Positions 54,480 to 63,700 of a stretch of DNA of 64,000 nt are shown here, in pieces. Position numbers and translations under genes: made by a program. Source of the DNA: Petrachloros mirabilis ULC683 (GTDB lineage Bacteria; Cyanobacteriota; Cyanobacteriia; Thermosynechococcales; Thermosynechococcaceae); NCBI RefSeq assembly GCF_009939295.1, contig NZ_WVIC01000011.1, positions 1 to 64,000 of the forward strand, written 5' to 3'. The notes below the pieces were generated by a model, which searched no databases, was not told where the DNA came from, and was given only the letters and a program-made list of their open reading frames with translations. Position 1 is the first letter of the stretch. Each line of letters opens with the position of its first letter.

Positions 54480-55889
54480 ATGCGGATTCTCTTCGTTGCA
54501 GCAGAAGTTGCCCCCATTGCCAAAGTAGGTGGCATGGGTGATGTCGTGGGAGCCTTACCCAAAATTCTGCGCAAAATGGGGCACGACGTCCGCATTTTTA
54601 TGCCCTACTATGGCTTTCTTCCTGACAAAATGCTGGTGCCCAAAGACCCCATTTGGAAAGGGTTTGCCATGTTTGAAACCTTCTGCGTCTACGAAACGCA
54701 ACTGCCAGGGTCAGAGGTTCCCCTGTACCTTTTTGGCCACCCGGCCTTTCTGCCCCGCCACATTTACGCTGGCAAAGACGAAGATTGGCGATTTACCCTC
54801 TTTGCCAACGGAGCGGCTGAGTTTTGCTGGAACTACTGGAAGCCCGAAATCATTCACTGTCATGACTGGCATACGGGCATGCTGCCAGTGTGGATGCACC
54901 AGTCCCCCGACATTGCTTCAGTCTTTACGATTCATAATCTAGCTTACCAAGGCCCCTCCCGAGCCCGCCTAGAGCAAATCACCTGGTGTCCCTGGTATAT
55001 GCAGGGAGACAACGTGATGGCAGCGGCTGTCCAATACGCCGATCAGGTCAATACTGTCTCTCCCACCTATGCCGAGCAGATCAAAACCCCGGCCTATGGC
55101 GAGGAACTCCATGGCCTGATGTCGTTTATCAGTGGCAAGCTGTCCGGCATTCTCAACGGCATTGACACCCACGCCTATAACCCCGCCAATGATGTTACCC
55201 TTACCCAAACCTACACCGCCAACACTTTAGAGCAACGCCGTCCCAACAAAATCGCCCTCCAAGAAGAGCTGGGTCTAGAAGTCAACTCCCAAGCTTTTCT
55301 TCTAGGGATGATTACCCGCATCGTTGAGCAAAAAGGCTTTGACCTAGTGCTTCAGGTCTTGGATCGGTTTTTGGCCTATACCAACGCCCAATTCATTTTA
55401 TTAGGAACGGGGGATCGCTATTATGAAACCCAAATGTGGCAACTGGCCTCTCGCTATCCAGGGCGGATGTCAACGCAACTGCTCTTTAGTGATACCCTCT
55501 CAAGACGGGTCTATGCCGGAATTGATGCCTTCCTGATGCCAAGCCGCTTTGAACCCTGTGGCATTAGCCAAATGATGGCACTGCGCTATGGTGCCATTCC
55601 AATTGTGCGTCGCACGGGGGGCTTGGTAGATACGGTCAGTCATCACGTCCCCAGCCATCAGTCAGGCACGGGCTATTGCTTTGATCGCTATGAACCGCTA
55701 GATCTTTACACTTGCATGGTGAGAGCCTGGGAGGGGTTTCAGTACCCTGACTACTGGCAAGCCCTACAACAACGAGGGATGCAGGCCAACTTTAGCTGGG
55801 ATCGCTCAGCACTGGCCTACAATCAACTCTACAATACCGTGATGGGACTGCCCGCCGATGCTCAACCAGCACTCGCGCCCTCTACCTAA
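54480..55889 (+). CDS. glgA: Glycogen synthase
   Basis: A 469-residue GT5 enzyme that extends glycogen from ADP-glucose. [20 protein letters not shown] with the KxGG substrate loop, HDWHTGMLP, and [20 protein letters not shown] with catalytic Glu. ATG at 54480 chosen because MRILFVAAE is the usual start; a longer frame to 54393 has no support. The length and sequence suit the cyanobacterial GlgA family; I cannot say GlgA1 or GlgA2. Confidence 0.95.
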   Translation: MRILFVAAEVAPIAKVGGMGDVVGALPKILRKMGHDVRIFMPYYGFLPDKMLVPKDPIWKGFAMFETFCVYETQLPGSEVPLYLFGHPAFLPRHIYAGKDEDWRFTLFANGAAEFCWNYWKPEIIHCHDWHTGMLPVWMHQSPDIASVFTIHNLAYQGPSRARLEQITWCPWYMQGDNVMAAAVQYADQVNTVSPTYAEQIKTPAYGEELHGLMSFISGKLSGILNGIDTHAYNPANDVTLTQTYTANTLEQRRPNKIALQEELGLEVNSQAFLLGMITRIVEQKGFDLVLQVLDRFLAYTNAQFILLGTGDRYYETQMWQLASRYPGRMSTQLLFSDTLSRRVYAGIDAFLMPSRFEPCGISQMMALRYGAIPIVRRTGGLVDTVSHHVPSHQSGTGYCFDRYEPLDLYTCMVRAWEGFQYPDYWQALQQRGMQANFSWDRSALAYNQLYNTVMGLPADAQPALAPST

Positions 55890-56137
55890 CTCACCCCCGA
55901 TCAGGCTCGATTTGCCCAAGGTGCACCAACGCCGGAGCTTCTTTTTGCCGACCCGTCTTTTTAGTTGAACAGCAGACCCAGTGTAGTCAAGCAAACAGCC
56001 CGTGAGCCTGTTATTGTAAGAAAATATTTAAGTTCAGTGCTGTTCACCCTCTGAGCAGACAGCCTCCAAGTCATGGTAAAGCTGGCTCCACAGGGCACTG
56101 TACCCACGATCCAATGTGAGATTAACTGAGTGCAATT

Positions 56138-56395
56138 ATGACCATTTACGTTGGTAATTTGTCTTACCAGGCTACCGAAGACGATATTCGAGAAGTCTTT
56201 GCTGAATATGGCTCCGTCAAGCGAGTTGTGCTGCCCATCGACCGGGAAACGGGGCGGATGCGCGGCTTTGCCTTTGTTGACATGATTGAATCTGCCCATG
56301 AAGATACGGCCATTGCTGACTTGGACGGTGCCGAATGGATGGGGCGTCAATTGAAAGTCAACAAGGCCAAGCCCCGCGAAAATAGTCGCCGCTAA
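56138..56395 (+). CDS. RRM-type RNA-binding protein
   Basis: An 85-residue single RRM protein. RNP2 is IYVGNL and RNP1 is RGFAFVDM. Unlike cold-induced Rbp proteins it has no glycine-rich tail; it ends KPRENSRR. Cyanobacterial Rbp proteins bind RNA, and tail-less ones guide photosynthetic mRNA to thylakoids in some species. A family B repeat starts 50 bp after the stop. Confidence 0.92.
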   Translation: MTIYVGNLSYQATEDDIREVFAEYGSVKRVVLPIDRETGRMRGFAFVDMIESAHEDTAIADLDGAEWMGRQLKVNKAKPRENSRR

Positions 56396-56445
56396 CCTTG
56401 GTTTTGGGTTTGCTGCCTCAGTTTCAAGAATCATGTCACTCAGCT

Positions 56446-56553
56446 TATAGCGGCTCTCATCTGAGTGAGGTACGGGGTGTGGGGGTTCCACCCCCACGCA
56501 GGGGGCAGCGCCCCCTGCACCCCATGTACTCCATTGATCTGTAAACCGCTATA
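56446..56553 (+). repeat. Repeat family B copy 5
   Basis: A 108-bp copy: TATAGCGGCTCTCATCTGAG at the left, a core of GGGGGCAGCGCCCCC, and TGATCTGTAAACCGCTATA at the right. Located between the RNA-binding protein gene and psbM. Confidence 0.88.
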
Positions 56554-56720
56554 GACTTTATTGATACGCCGGCTTCTAGGCTGAGTTGACCTGTCAGAAA
56601 AAAGAGCCTGTTTTCAGCGATAGAAACCCAAGCTCATTAATCCAAAAATTAATTCATTTCCAGCCTCAATCATCAAAACCAAGCCCATCGACTTATTCTG
56701 GGTGATTTCAGGCTCAGGGC

Positions 56721-56834
56721 TTAGCTGTTGCTTCCTTCTCGGCTAGCCGTTTGCACATAGAGAATAATCAAGAAGACTGTCGGGACAAAGACAAAGAGCG
56801 CTGTTGCAATGAGTCCTAAGTTGTTAACTTCCAT
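56721..56834 (-). CDS. psbM: Photosystem II protein PsbM
   Basis: A 37-residue single-helix subunit at the PSII dimer interface: [20 protein letters not shown] then [17 protein letters not shown]. It matches the PsbM pattern (MQVNxLGxIATxLFVLVPTVFLLILYxQT). Lies 94 bp downstream of the ferredoxin gene on the same strand. Confidence 0.93.
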   Translation of the reverse strand: MEVNNLGLIATALFVFVPTVFLIILYVQTASREGSNS

Positions 56835-56928
56835 GGCGGTAAACTTTAATCTCATCTCGGCATGAATACCCTTAGAATACCACTCCCTTGAGGCCACAAG
56901 CAGGGCAACTTGGGATGAATTTGCACAA

Positions 56929-57270
56929 CTAAGGTTTGGTTTTAATGCAGGCTGAACCGTTGACTAAGGTTTGGCAAGCCAGTCGATAGGTCTCTGGCTT
57001 GCGCTTGAGCTTGCGGTTTTCTACCTCTGTTCGAGGAGAGAGGTTTTCCATGCCCTCGGTCACTTCCACAACACAGGTACCGCATTGTCCGTAGCCGCCA
57101 CAGTTGAACAGCTTGCCCTTTAAGGTATACAGATCAATTTGATGATCGAGGGCTTTAGACCTCAAGTTGGCACCACTGGCTACCGTCACGTCCTTATCTT
57201 CGTTTAAAAACTTAATGGTTGCCATTCCAGTCATTGGGGGTTGTTTGTCCATGGTTGTTGAGTCGCTCAT
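56929..57270 (-). CDS. [2Fe-2S] ferredoxin-like protein
   Basis: A 113-residue protein. Cluster ligands appear in [16 protein letters not shown] (C-x5-C-x2-C) and LACQTLV. This spacing differs from plant-type PetF (C-x4-C-x2-C) and is nearer to adrenodoxin-type. The first 15 residues ([15 protein letters not shown]) are an extra tail; ATG at 57270 is preceded by GAGGAGGA. It faces psbB across a shared upstream region, suggesting a role around PSII, though its partner is unknown. Confidence 0.85.
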   Translation of the reverse strand: MSDSTTMDKQPPMTGMATIKFLNEDKDVTVASGANLRSKALDHQIDLYTLKGKLFNCGGYGQCGTCVVEVTEGMENLSPRTEVENRKLKRKPETYRLACQTLVNGSACIKTKP

Positions 57271-57710
57271 CCTTTGTCCTCCTCAATCTAGGGTGCTCGA
57301 TCTAAATTGTCGAAACGTTAAGCTTTCTTGCAATCAGTTTTAACACTAGTTACAGTTCTTTATATACTTTATACTTCAACGGTAATGCTTCTCAGGATTT
57401 GCATTAAAGACACTCCTTTGCTCGGATTCGCCTAGTGAAGGGGTTTTGTCTGGTGAGTCTCCGTGGCACAAATGGCTGGCGGGGTGCTTGTATATGTGCC
57501 CACCCGGTTCAATGCCCTGGGGTTCAAAGCAAGCCCCAAATTGTGATTCAATGAATCTCATTAGGTGCAATTTTTAGCTTAAGGCTGCTGACCCAGAGGC
57601 AACATCCCCCTGAACGGGGATCGAGTTCTGATGGTGTCGGCGCACAATGGTTAATAAATGAGCTGCTGCAAGTAAAACTGATTAGATGTTTTAGAGGAGG
57701 AGCGTAGTCA
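57271..57710. promoter_or_regulatory. Divergent upstream region of the ferredoxin gene and psbB
   Basis: A 440-bp region with no gene. It should hold promoters for both genes. A strong ribosome-binding site GAGGAGG lies about 15 bases before the psbB ATG (57711). The AT-rich stretch about 57315-57385 (TATACTTTATACTT) could hold promoter elements for the ferredoxin gene. I could not mark exact boxes. Confidence 0.5.
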
Positions 57711-59243
57711 ATGGGACTACCCTGGTACCGAGTCCATACGGTCTTAATTAATGACCCAGGACGATTGATCGCAACACATTTGATGCATACAGCATTGGTT
57801 GCGGGGTGGGCCGGCTCCATGGCTCTTTATGAGTTAGCGGTCTTCGACTCCAGTGACATGGTGCTAAATCCCATGTGGCGGCAAGGTATGTTTGTCTTGC
57901 CGTTCATGGCGCGTTTGGGGGTCACCCAGTCCTGGGGTGGCTGGAGTATTACGGGTGAAACGGCTGTTAATCCAGGTTTCTGGAGTTTTGAGGGCGTTGC
58001 CATCGCCCATGTTGTGCTTTCGGGCTTGTTGTTTTTGGCTGCCTGCTGGCATTGGGTCTACTGGGACTTGGAGCTCTTTAGAGATCCCCGTACGGGCGAA
58101 CCTGCCCTTGATCTGCCCAAAATGTTTGGGATTCACCTGTTCTTATCGGGGCTTCTTTGCTTTAGCTTTGGTGCATTTCACCTCACAGGTCTGTTTGGGC
58201 CTGGGATGTGGGTTTCTGATCCCTACGGGCTGACGGGCAGTGTCCAACCCGTAGCGCCTGACTGGGGTCCTAATGGCTTTAATCCCTTTAATCCAGGCGG
58301 TATTGTGGCTCACCATATTGCCGCAGGGGTGGTTGGTATTATTGCTGGCTTGTTTCATTTGATTGTACGTCCTCCTCAACGCTTGTATCGGGCGCTCCGG
58401 ATGGGGAACATTGAAACGGTGCTCTCCAGCAGTATTGCGGCGGTGTTCTTTTCGGCTTTCGTGGTCGCTGGCACCATGTGGTACGGCAGTGCAGCTACGC
58501 CAATTGAGCTGTTTGGCCCGACTCGCTACCAGTGGGATAGTGGCTATTTCCAACAAGAGATTCAGCGACGGGTTCAGGGCACTGTAGCTCAAGGTGGCAC
58601 GATTGAAGCAGCCTACGAAGCCATTCCAGAAAAGCTGGCGTTCTATGACTATGTGGGGAACAGCCCAGCTAAAGGGGGTCTGTTCCGTACGGGTGCGATG
58701 AACAACGGTGATGGAATTGCCCGGGCTTGGTTAGGACACCCGGTCTTTAAGGACAGCGAGGGTCGAGAACTGTATGTGCGCCGGATTCCCAATTTCTTTG
58801 AGACTTTCCCAGTGGTCTTGACGGATAAAGATGGGGTGGTGCGCGCAGACATTCCGTTCCGTCGGGCTGAGTCGAAGTATAGTTTTGAGCAAAAGGGTGT
58901 GAAGGCTACCTTCTATGGGGGGGCTTTGGATGGCAAAACTATCACTGAACCTGCTTTGGTGAAGAAGTATGCCCGTCAAGCTCAATTGGGTGAGCCATTT
59001 GATTTCGATCAAGAAACCCTTGGATCTGATGGGATTTTCCGCACCAGTCCTCGCGGTTGGTTTACCTTTGGACATGCCTGTTTTGCGCTGCTGTTCTTCT
59101 TTGGCCATATCTGGCACGGGGCACGGACTCTGTACCGCGATGTGTTTGCTGGGGTTGACCCCGAGCTGTCGGAAGAGCAAGTGGAGTGGGGTTTCTTCCA
59201 AAAGGTGGGAGACAAATCGACTCGCCGTGGAGAGCCTATCTAG
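57711..59243 (+). CDS. psbB: Photosystem II core antenna CP47
   Basis: A 510-residue six-helix chlorophyll protein of the PSII core. [20 protein letters not shown] at the start, [20 protein letters not shown], and many membrane His ligands ([30 protein letters not shown]). Normal length and no interruption. It feeds excitation energy to the reaction centre. psbT follows 114 bp later on the same strand. Confidence 0.99.
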   Translation: MGLPWYRVHTVLINDPGRLIATHLMHTALVAGWAGSMALYELAVFDSSDMVLNPMWRQGMFVLPFMARLGVTQSWGGWSITGETAVNPGFWSFEGVAIAHVVLSGLLFLAACWHWVYWDLELFRDPRTGEPALDLPKMFGIHLFLSGLLCFSFGAFHLTGLFGPGMWVSDPYGLTGSVQPVAPDWGPNGFNPFNPGGIVAHHIAAGVVGIIAGLFHLIVRPPQRLYRALRMGNIETVLSSSIAAVFFSAFVVAGTMWYGSAATPIELFGPTRYQWDSGYFQQEIQRRVQGTVAQGGTIEAAYEAIPEKLAFYDYVGNSPAKGGLFRTGAMNNGDGIARAWLGHPVFKDSEGRELYVRRIPNFFETFPVVLTDKDGVVRADIPFRRAESKYSFEQKGVKATFYGGALDGKTITEPALVKKYARQAQLGEPFDFDQETLGSDGIFRTSPRGWFTFGHACFALLFFFGHIWHGARTLYRDVFAGVDPELSEEQVEWGFFQKVGDKSTRRGEPI

Positions 59244-59261
59244 GTCTCTAGGCTGAGGTGA

Positions 59262-59313
59262 CAAGGTTGGTGCAGATTTTTCGAGATGATTTTTCGAGAC
59301 TGAGCCAACCTTG
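59262..59313 (+). repeat. Hairpin with internal direct repeat between psbB and psbT
   Basis: CAAGGTTGG (59262-59270) pairs with CCAACCTTG (59305-59313). The loop contains GATTTTTCGAGA twice (59275-59286 and 59288-59299). It may stabilise or process the psbB-psbT message. Confidence 0.6.
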
Positions 59314-59357
59314 AAATCTCTTGTTAGACTGAAGTACGAGGTTGCGGAAGCTCAACT

Positions 59358-59456
59358 ATGGAAAGTATTGCTTACGTTTTGATTTTTGCCTGCACCATTG
59401 CCCTATTCTTTTTTGCCATATTTTTCCGGGAACCCCCGCGAATTACCAAAAAATAG
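59358..59456 (+). CDS. psbT: Photosystem II protein PsbT
   Basis: A 32-residue single-helix PSII subunit: MESIAYVLIFACTIALFFFA then IFFREPPRITKK. It matches the PsbT pattern (MExxAYVFIFACIIALFFFAIFFREPPRI). Downstream of psbB as in most cyanobacteria and plastids. Confidence 0.96.
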   Translation: MESIAYVLIFACTIALFFFAIFFREPPRITKK

Positions 59457-59485
59457 GCTCTCTCAGCAAAAAATAGTCCAAAAAA

Positions 59486-59527
59486 TAGCACAGGGGGGGT
59501 GGGTTTCTATCTACCCCCCCTGTGCTA
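59486..59527. terminator. GC-rich terminator between psbT and rimM
   Basis: TAGCACAGGGGGGGT (59486-59500) pairs exactly with ACCCCCCCTGTGCTA (59513-59527), 12-base loop. It lies between two converging genes. Confidence 0.8.
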
Positions 59528-59551
59528 TGGCTAGACCAGACTGAAGGCAGC

Positions 59552-60097
59552 TTAAAGAAATCCTGGCACCAGTCCTTTGGGAGGGGTTATTTCAATCCGA
59601 TGCTGGTTTAAGTCCACTACGGGCACGATGGCTTTGACAAAGGGGATCAATACTTGCATATCTGGGTTGTTGGCAAGCTGCACTTCTAGTAGATCGTTGC
59701 CGGCATTGACAAGACTGATGACGGTGCCGATGTGGGTCTGAGTGGTCTGCTCAAAGACGGAGAGTCCAACTAGATCTTGAATGTGATATTCGTTCGGGGC
59801 TAGGTGGGGTTTATCACTGGCGAGCACGAGTAAAATAGAGTCTTTGAGGGCTTCGGCTTGGGTGCGATCGCACACCCCCTCTAGCTCAATCACATAGAGT
59901 CCTTTGTGACTCAGAGCACGTCCTTTAACCAGCTGCACCGCTTCAGGTGAAGACTGGTCAGAGCGCAACAACCATCGTTTACCTGGCTCTGTAAATCGCT
60001 CCGGAAAGTCAGAATCTGGATAGACCTTCAGCTCTCCCTTGAGCCCCTGGGCAGCCACAATTTTCCCAATCGGAATCCATTCAGTCTCATTTGTCAT
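59552..60097 (-). CDS. rimM: Ribosome maturation factor RimM
   Basis: A 181-residue factor that helps 16S rRNA 3' domain assembly by binding S19. N-terminal IGKIVAAQGLKGELKVYPDS, PRC-barrel-like C-terminal domain ending NDLLEVQ and LIPFVKAIVPVVDL. ATG at 60097 (MTNETEWIPIG) matches the family start; an upstream in-frame ATG at 60151 is less likely. Confidence 0.93.
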   Translation of the reverse strand: MTNETEWIPIGKIVAAQGLKGELKVYPDSDFPERFTEPGKRWLLRSDQSSPEAVQLVKGRALSHKGLYVIELEGVCDRTQAEALKDSILLVLASDKPHLAPNEYHIQDLVGLSVFEQTTQTHIGTVISLVNAGNDLLEVQLANNPDMQVLIPFVKAIVPVVDLNQHRIEITPPKGLVPGFL

Positions 60098-60192
60098 GAC
60101 GGTCTTAAACACACTGTAATACCTAAATGGTAACTGCCTCAGTGCAGTCACTCTAGCAAAATTTCTGATCTCGCTAACACCTCATTCCCACT

Positions 60193-60483
60193 ATGGACTG
60201 GAACTTACTAAGCCTTTCATTTATCGTGGTCTTTCTAGCCGAGCTAGGAGATAAAAGTCAACTGGTTGCTATTTCTCTAAGCGGCAATTGTCAACATCCC
60301 CGGGCTATTTTTTTGGGCGCTGCAACCGCTTTGATTTTGGCTAGCTTTTTGGGCGTGTTATTAGGGGATGGAATTGGCCACCTCTTACCTGTCCCGATGC
60401 TTAAATGTCTCGCTGCTATTGGCTTTGCCGGAATGGGCTTGCGATTGCTGTGGCCTGCCCCAGAGGGAGACCTTGGGGGTTGA
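60193..60483 (+). CDS. Half-size Gdt1/UPF0016 protein (hemi manganese exchanger)
   Basis: A 96-residue protein with three membrane helices and the family motif AELGDKSQ (16-23). Full Gdt1 proteins have two such halves; in some cyanobacteria two separate half proteins (Hmx1/Hmx2) work together to move Mn2+ out of the cytoplasm. Only one half is present here. The partner would have to be elsewhere. Confidence 0.8.
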   Translation: MDWNLLSLSFIVVFLAELGDKSQLVAISLSGNCQHPRAIFLGAATALILASFLGVLLGDGIGHLLPVPMLKCLAAIGFAGMGLRLLWPAPEGDLGG

Positions 60484-60544
60484 CCTCTGGGGCAAATGCA
60501 GCATTGTGGGTTCGACTCAGAGATGCGTGTACCCCGTAGCCAGC

Positions 60545-60569
60545 TTGGGAGAGGGGTTGGGGTGAGGGC
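60545..60569. repeat. Fragment of repeat family A
   Basis: A 25-bp block (TTGGGAGAGGGG...GTGAGGGC) is identical to the complement of 7234-7258 inside the full element. It lies 49 bp before the ubiD start. It may be a solo remnant or a chance short match in a common repeat. Confidence 0.55.
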
Positions 60570-60617
60570 ATTCCGATGTCAAAATGGAAGGCAGTGTTGA
60601 CAGGGCTGGGCGAGAAC

Positions 60618-62123
60618 ATGGCGCGAGATTTGCGAGGATTTATTCAGCAACTAGAACAGCGAGGTCAATTAAAAAGAATTCAAGCTCTGGTTGATCCAGA
60701 CTTGGAGATTGCCGAAATTGCCAATCGCATGTTGCAGCAGGGGGGGCCAGCGCTTTTATTTGAGAACGTTAAAGGCTCCCCCTATCCAGTGGCGGTGAAT
60801 TTGATGGGGACCTTAGAGCGCATCTGTTGGTCTATGAAAATGGAGCGCCCCGAGGAACTCGAAGATCTCGGTCGCAAGCTTGGGCTGCTCCAGCAGCCCA
60901 AGCCGCCGAAGACCCTGTCCCAGTTTGTTGAGTTTGGCAAGGTGTTGTTTGATGTGGTTCGCGCTAAGCCAGGGCGTGATCTGCTGCCCGCCTGTCAACA
61001 GGTGGTCATCCAGGGCGATGACCTCGACCTGAATCAGATTCCGATGATTCGTCCCTATGCTGGGGATGCAGGCAAAATTATCACCCTGGGATTGGTGATT
61101 ACTAAAGACTGTGAGACGGGAACTCCCAATGTGGGGGTGTACCGGCTGCAATTGCAGTCTGCGAATACGATGACGGTACATTGGCTGTCGGTGCGCGGCG
61201 GGGCGCGACACTTGCGCAAGGCAGCAGAGCAGGGCAAAAAATTAGAGGTTGCGATCGCCCTCGGCGTTGATCCTTTAATCATCATGGCGGCGGCCACCCC
61301 CATTCCAGTGGAACTCTCAGAGTGGTTGTTTGCCGGACTCTATGGCGGTTCCGGCGTTAAACTAGCCAAATGTAAAACCGTGAATCTGGAAGTACCTGCC
61401 AATGCCGAATTTATTCTGGAAGGCACAATTACCCCTGGCGAAGTTTTGCCTGACGGCCCCTTCGGCGATCACATGGGCTACTACGGCGGCGTCGAAGATT
61501 CTCCTTTGATCCGGTTTCACTGTCTGACCCACCGTAAACATCCCATTTACCTCACCACCTTTAGCGGTCGCCCTCCCAAGGAAGAAGCGATGATGGCCAT
61601 TGCCCTCAACCGCATCTATACCCCCATCCTGCGACAACAGGTTTCCGAGATTGTGGACTTCTTTTTGCCCATGGAAGCCCTCAGCTACAAAGCCGCCATT
61701 ATTTCTATCGACAAAGCCTATCCCGGTCAGGCGCGACGGGCCGCCCTGGCCTTCTGGAGCGCCCTGCCCCAGTTCACGTACACTAAGTTTGTGATTGTGG
61801 TGGACAAAGACATTAACATTCGCGATCCCCGCCAAGTGGTGTGGGCGATTTCCTCCAAAGTCGATCCCGTCCGAGACGTGTTTATCTTGCCAGAGACGCC
61901 TTTTGACACCCTTGACTTTGCCAGCGAAAAAGTGGGTCTTGGGGGTCGCATGGGCATTGATGCCACCACCAAAATGCCACCGGAGACCAATCATCCGTGG
62001 GGAGAGCCCCTGACATCTGATCCCGATGTGGCGGCAACGGTTGAACGGCGCTGGGCTGAGTATGGCTTTTCAGACTTAAAAGTCACTGAGGTCAATCCCA
62101 ATTTGTTCGGGTACGACCTATAA
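60618..62123 (+). CDS. ubiD: UbiD-family decarboxylase
   Basis: A 501-residue prenylated-FMN-dependent decarboxylase. Motifs: NLMGTLERICWSM, VGVYRLQLQ, EFILEGTITPGEVLPDGPFG and GDHMGYYGG, with the E(D)-R-E type residues near 240-290. In cyanobacteria, UbiD removes the carboxyl from a hydroxybenzoate precursor in plastoquinone synthesis. ATG at 60618 (MARDLRGFIQQL) is preferred over 60576, whose first residues run into a repeat fragment. Confidence 0.93.
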   Translation: MARDLRGFIQQLEQRGQLKRIQALVDPDLEIAEIANRMLQQGGPALLFENVKGSPYPVAVNLMGTLERICWSMKMERPEELEDLGRKLGLLQQPKPPKTLSQFVEFGKVLFDVVRAKPGRDLLPACQQVVIQGDDLDLNQIPMIRPYAGDAGKIITLGLVITKDCETGTPNVGVYRLQLQSANTMTVHWLSVRGGARHLRKAAEQGKKLEVAIALGVDPLIIMAAATPIPVELSEWLFAGLYGGSGVKLAKCKTVNLEVPANAEFILEGTITPGEVLPDGPFGDHMGYYGGVEDSPLIRFHCLTHRKHPIYLTTFSGRPPKEEAMMAIALNRIYTPILRQQVSEIVDFFLPMEALSYKAAIISIDKAYPGQARRAALAFWSALPQFTYTKFVIVVDKDINIRDPRQVVWAISSKVDPVRDVFILPETPFDTLDFASEKVGLGGRMGIDATTKMPPETNHPWGEPLTSDPDVAATVERRWAEYGFSDLKVTEVNPNLFGYDL

Positions 62124-62520
62124 ACACTTGAACGAAATCCCCAATGGGATGAGTTTGACCAGATTTCAGTTCTTCAAAGCCTTGCTGAATCCCCTCAATT
62201 GTCTCCAACCGATCTATCAGTTGGCGTAGTTTAACCGGATCGATCTTGTCAGGATCAACGTGAGTTCGACAGCTCTCGTTTGCCCTCACCCCAACCCCTC
62301 TCCCAATGTTGGGAGAGGGGCTAAAACCTTGAATTTGTGCTCTGTTCCCCCTCTCCCAATGTTGGGAGAGGGGGCTAGGGGGTGAGGGCGGATAAGTCCT
62401 CGAACTCACGTCAGGATCAACAAAAGTGACGAGAACTTGGGAGCGATCGCTAACATCTTGTGGTAGCTCGGTGAGTTGAATTTTCCCATCTTGATAAATG
62501 CCTTGGATGGTTTTTAGCAT
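62092..62520 (-). CDS. Antitoxin-like protein interrupted in frame by a MITE
   Basis: A 142-residue frame. Residues 1-36 read MLKTIQGIYQDGKIQLTELP then SQVLVTFVDP, the N-terminus of a small family common in cyanobacteria and often paired with PIN toxins. Then comes a 154-bp element plus an 8-bp duplication (162 bp, 54 codons) with no stop, after which VDPD recurs and the normal sequence resumes (KIDPVKLRQLIDRLETIEGI). Without the insert the protein would be 88 residues. The stop overlaps the end of ubiD by 32 bp. No toxin gene is next to it in this window. Confidence 0.75.
   Translation of the reverse strand: MLKTIQGIYQDGKIQLTELPQDVSDRSQVLVTFVDPDVSSRTYPPSPPSPLSQHWERGNRAQIQGFSPSPNIGRGVGVRANESCRTHVDPDKIDPVKLRQLIDRLETIEGIQQGFEELKSGQTHPIGDFVQVFIGRTRTNWD
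62258..62411. mobile_element. MITE-like element, family A copy 2 (154 bp)
   Basis: Ends ACGTGAGTTCGA and TCGAACTCACGT, identical to copy 1. Flanked by an 8-bp direct repeat CAGGATCA (62250-62257 and 62412-62419). On the minus strand the element is open in the host gene's frame and encodes SRTYPPSPPSPLSQHWERGN and SPSPNIGRGVGVRANE. Confidence 0.9.
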
Positions 62521-62547
62521 AAAAAGAGGACTAAGATCCGCAAGCTT

Positions 62548-63117
62548 TTAAGGGATAATCTCAGAGTCACCCTGACGCCCTGGTTCACCTTGAGGCCCTG
62601 GTTCACCTTGAGGCCCTGGCTCCCCTTGAGGCCCTGGTTCACCCTGAGGCCCTAGTTCACCCTGACGCCCTGGTTCACCTTGAGACCCTGGTTCACCCTG
62701 AGGCCCTGGTTCACCTTGAGATCCTGGTTCACCTTGAGGCCCTGGAGAGCCTGAAATCACAATTGGATCCGGAAAGTCAAGGATGCCGACATTCAAATTG
62801 TCCTGACCGTTGAGGCGATTTACCTCCCGTGCAACTTGCAGATTCATTAATCCCAATTGAGGTGAGCAGAACGCTGACGGCTCTGGGTCAGACGGCAGCA
62901 TCCCCAGGCTCTGCAATGTTTGCTCAGCAACCCTAACTGTAGTTCGTGCAGCCGTAGCTGTGCCTAAAATAACCAGGGCGAAAATTATTCCATTAACAAA
63001 AATAACCCCCCAATTGCCAGCGCTAATGTTGACAGAAATATACTTCACATAGTCACGACCAACTTGAACTAAATTTTTACCAGCTTGACCTGTCTGGACG
63101 ATGTGTGGGTTAGTCAT
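62548..63117 (-). CDS. Collagen-like membrane protein
   Basis: A 189-residue protein from [20 protein letters not shown]. The N-terminal part has [20 protein letters not shown], then one membrane helix ([18 protein letters not shown]). A middle domain of about 65 residues holds one Cys. Residues 123-185 are 21 Gly-X-Y triplets ([18 protein letters not shown]), a collagen-type sequence with Pro at Y, and a short tail DSEIIP. Triple-helix formation would need three chains. The start overlaps the previous gene's end by 8 bp; the two are probably co-translated. Confidence 0.8.
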   Translation of the reverse strand: MTNPHIVQTGQAGKNLVQVGRDYVKYISVNISAGNWGVIFVNGIIFALVILGTATAARTTVRVAEQTLQSLGMLPSDPEPSAFCSPQLGLMNLQVAREVNRLNGQDNLNVGILDFPDPIVISGSPGPQGEPGSQGEPGPQGEPGSQGEPGRQGELGPQGEPGPQGEPGPQGEPGPQGEPGRQGDSEIIP

Positions 63118-63352
63118 GACCAATATCCTCCTGGGGTGTAGCGGGTAGAGGCGGCACAACCGGATTGGGATTGGAGCCAACCGCGAGTGCCCAAGCGACA
63201 CTCGCAGCCGCAATGCTGATGAAAAACACGGACACCAGTAGACTAATGTTAATGCTATAGCTTTTCTCGCTGTTGCCAGCAATTTGGGTTGAGCTTTGAC
63301 CCACGTTTTTGGCAACTTGGCGAATCGATTGAGGAGGATTGGATTGAGACAT
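63110..63352 (-). CDS. Small membrane protein, partner of the collagen-like protein
   Basis: An 80-residue protein. N-terminal [20 protein letters not shown] then a membrane helix [20 protein letters not shown] and a Pro-rich C-terminal tail ([14 protein letters not shown]). The segment before the helix ([10 protein letters not shown]) is similar to the same region in the downstream collagen-like protein ([10 protein letters not shown]). First gene of the pair. Confidence 0.65.
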   Translation of the reverse strand: MSQSNPPQSIRQVAKNVGQSSTQIAGNSEKSYSINISLLVSVFFISIAAASVAWALAVGSNPNPVVPPLPATPQEDIGHD

Positions 63353-63700
63353 ATTTTTTCTCCTTTGAAAAGTAAAATTGCGTGTAATGCAAAAATAAAT
63401 TTTCGCTGATAATTCTGTATTTCAATGTAGTTTTGATTTCTTCATTTGCATGTGACTTGCCTACGATTTACAGATGACCTTAGTCACAAATTTTATGCAG
63501 AGAAAAACACCCGATTCGTAACTTGTTTTTTCTTGAGAAATAAATATTTATTGTCTTTGTTGAGCCAGACTTAGCTTTAGAGCTCTAGGCCAGACTGGCT
63601 GGGTACAGCATCAACATCAGTGAATTCTCGGATGCTGTCGCTGCACTGGGGTTCGTACTCTAGAGAGAGGTCAATTCCCCTCAAACCTCTCGTCACCAAC
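63353..63700. other. AT-rich intergenic region between the membrane pair and sigF
   Basis: About 350 bp separating divergent genes. It is AT-rich and probably holds both promoters. No gene or RNA was recognised. Confidence 0.5.

Noticed and set aside
62575-62760. Regular short repeats resembling a CRISPR array
   Set aside because: They are 18-bp in-frame codon repeats for Gly-X-Y triplets, without spacers.
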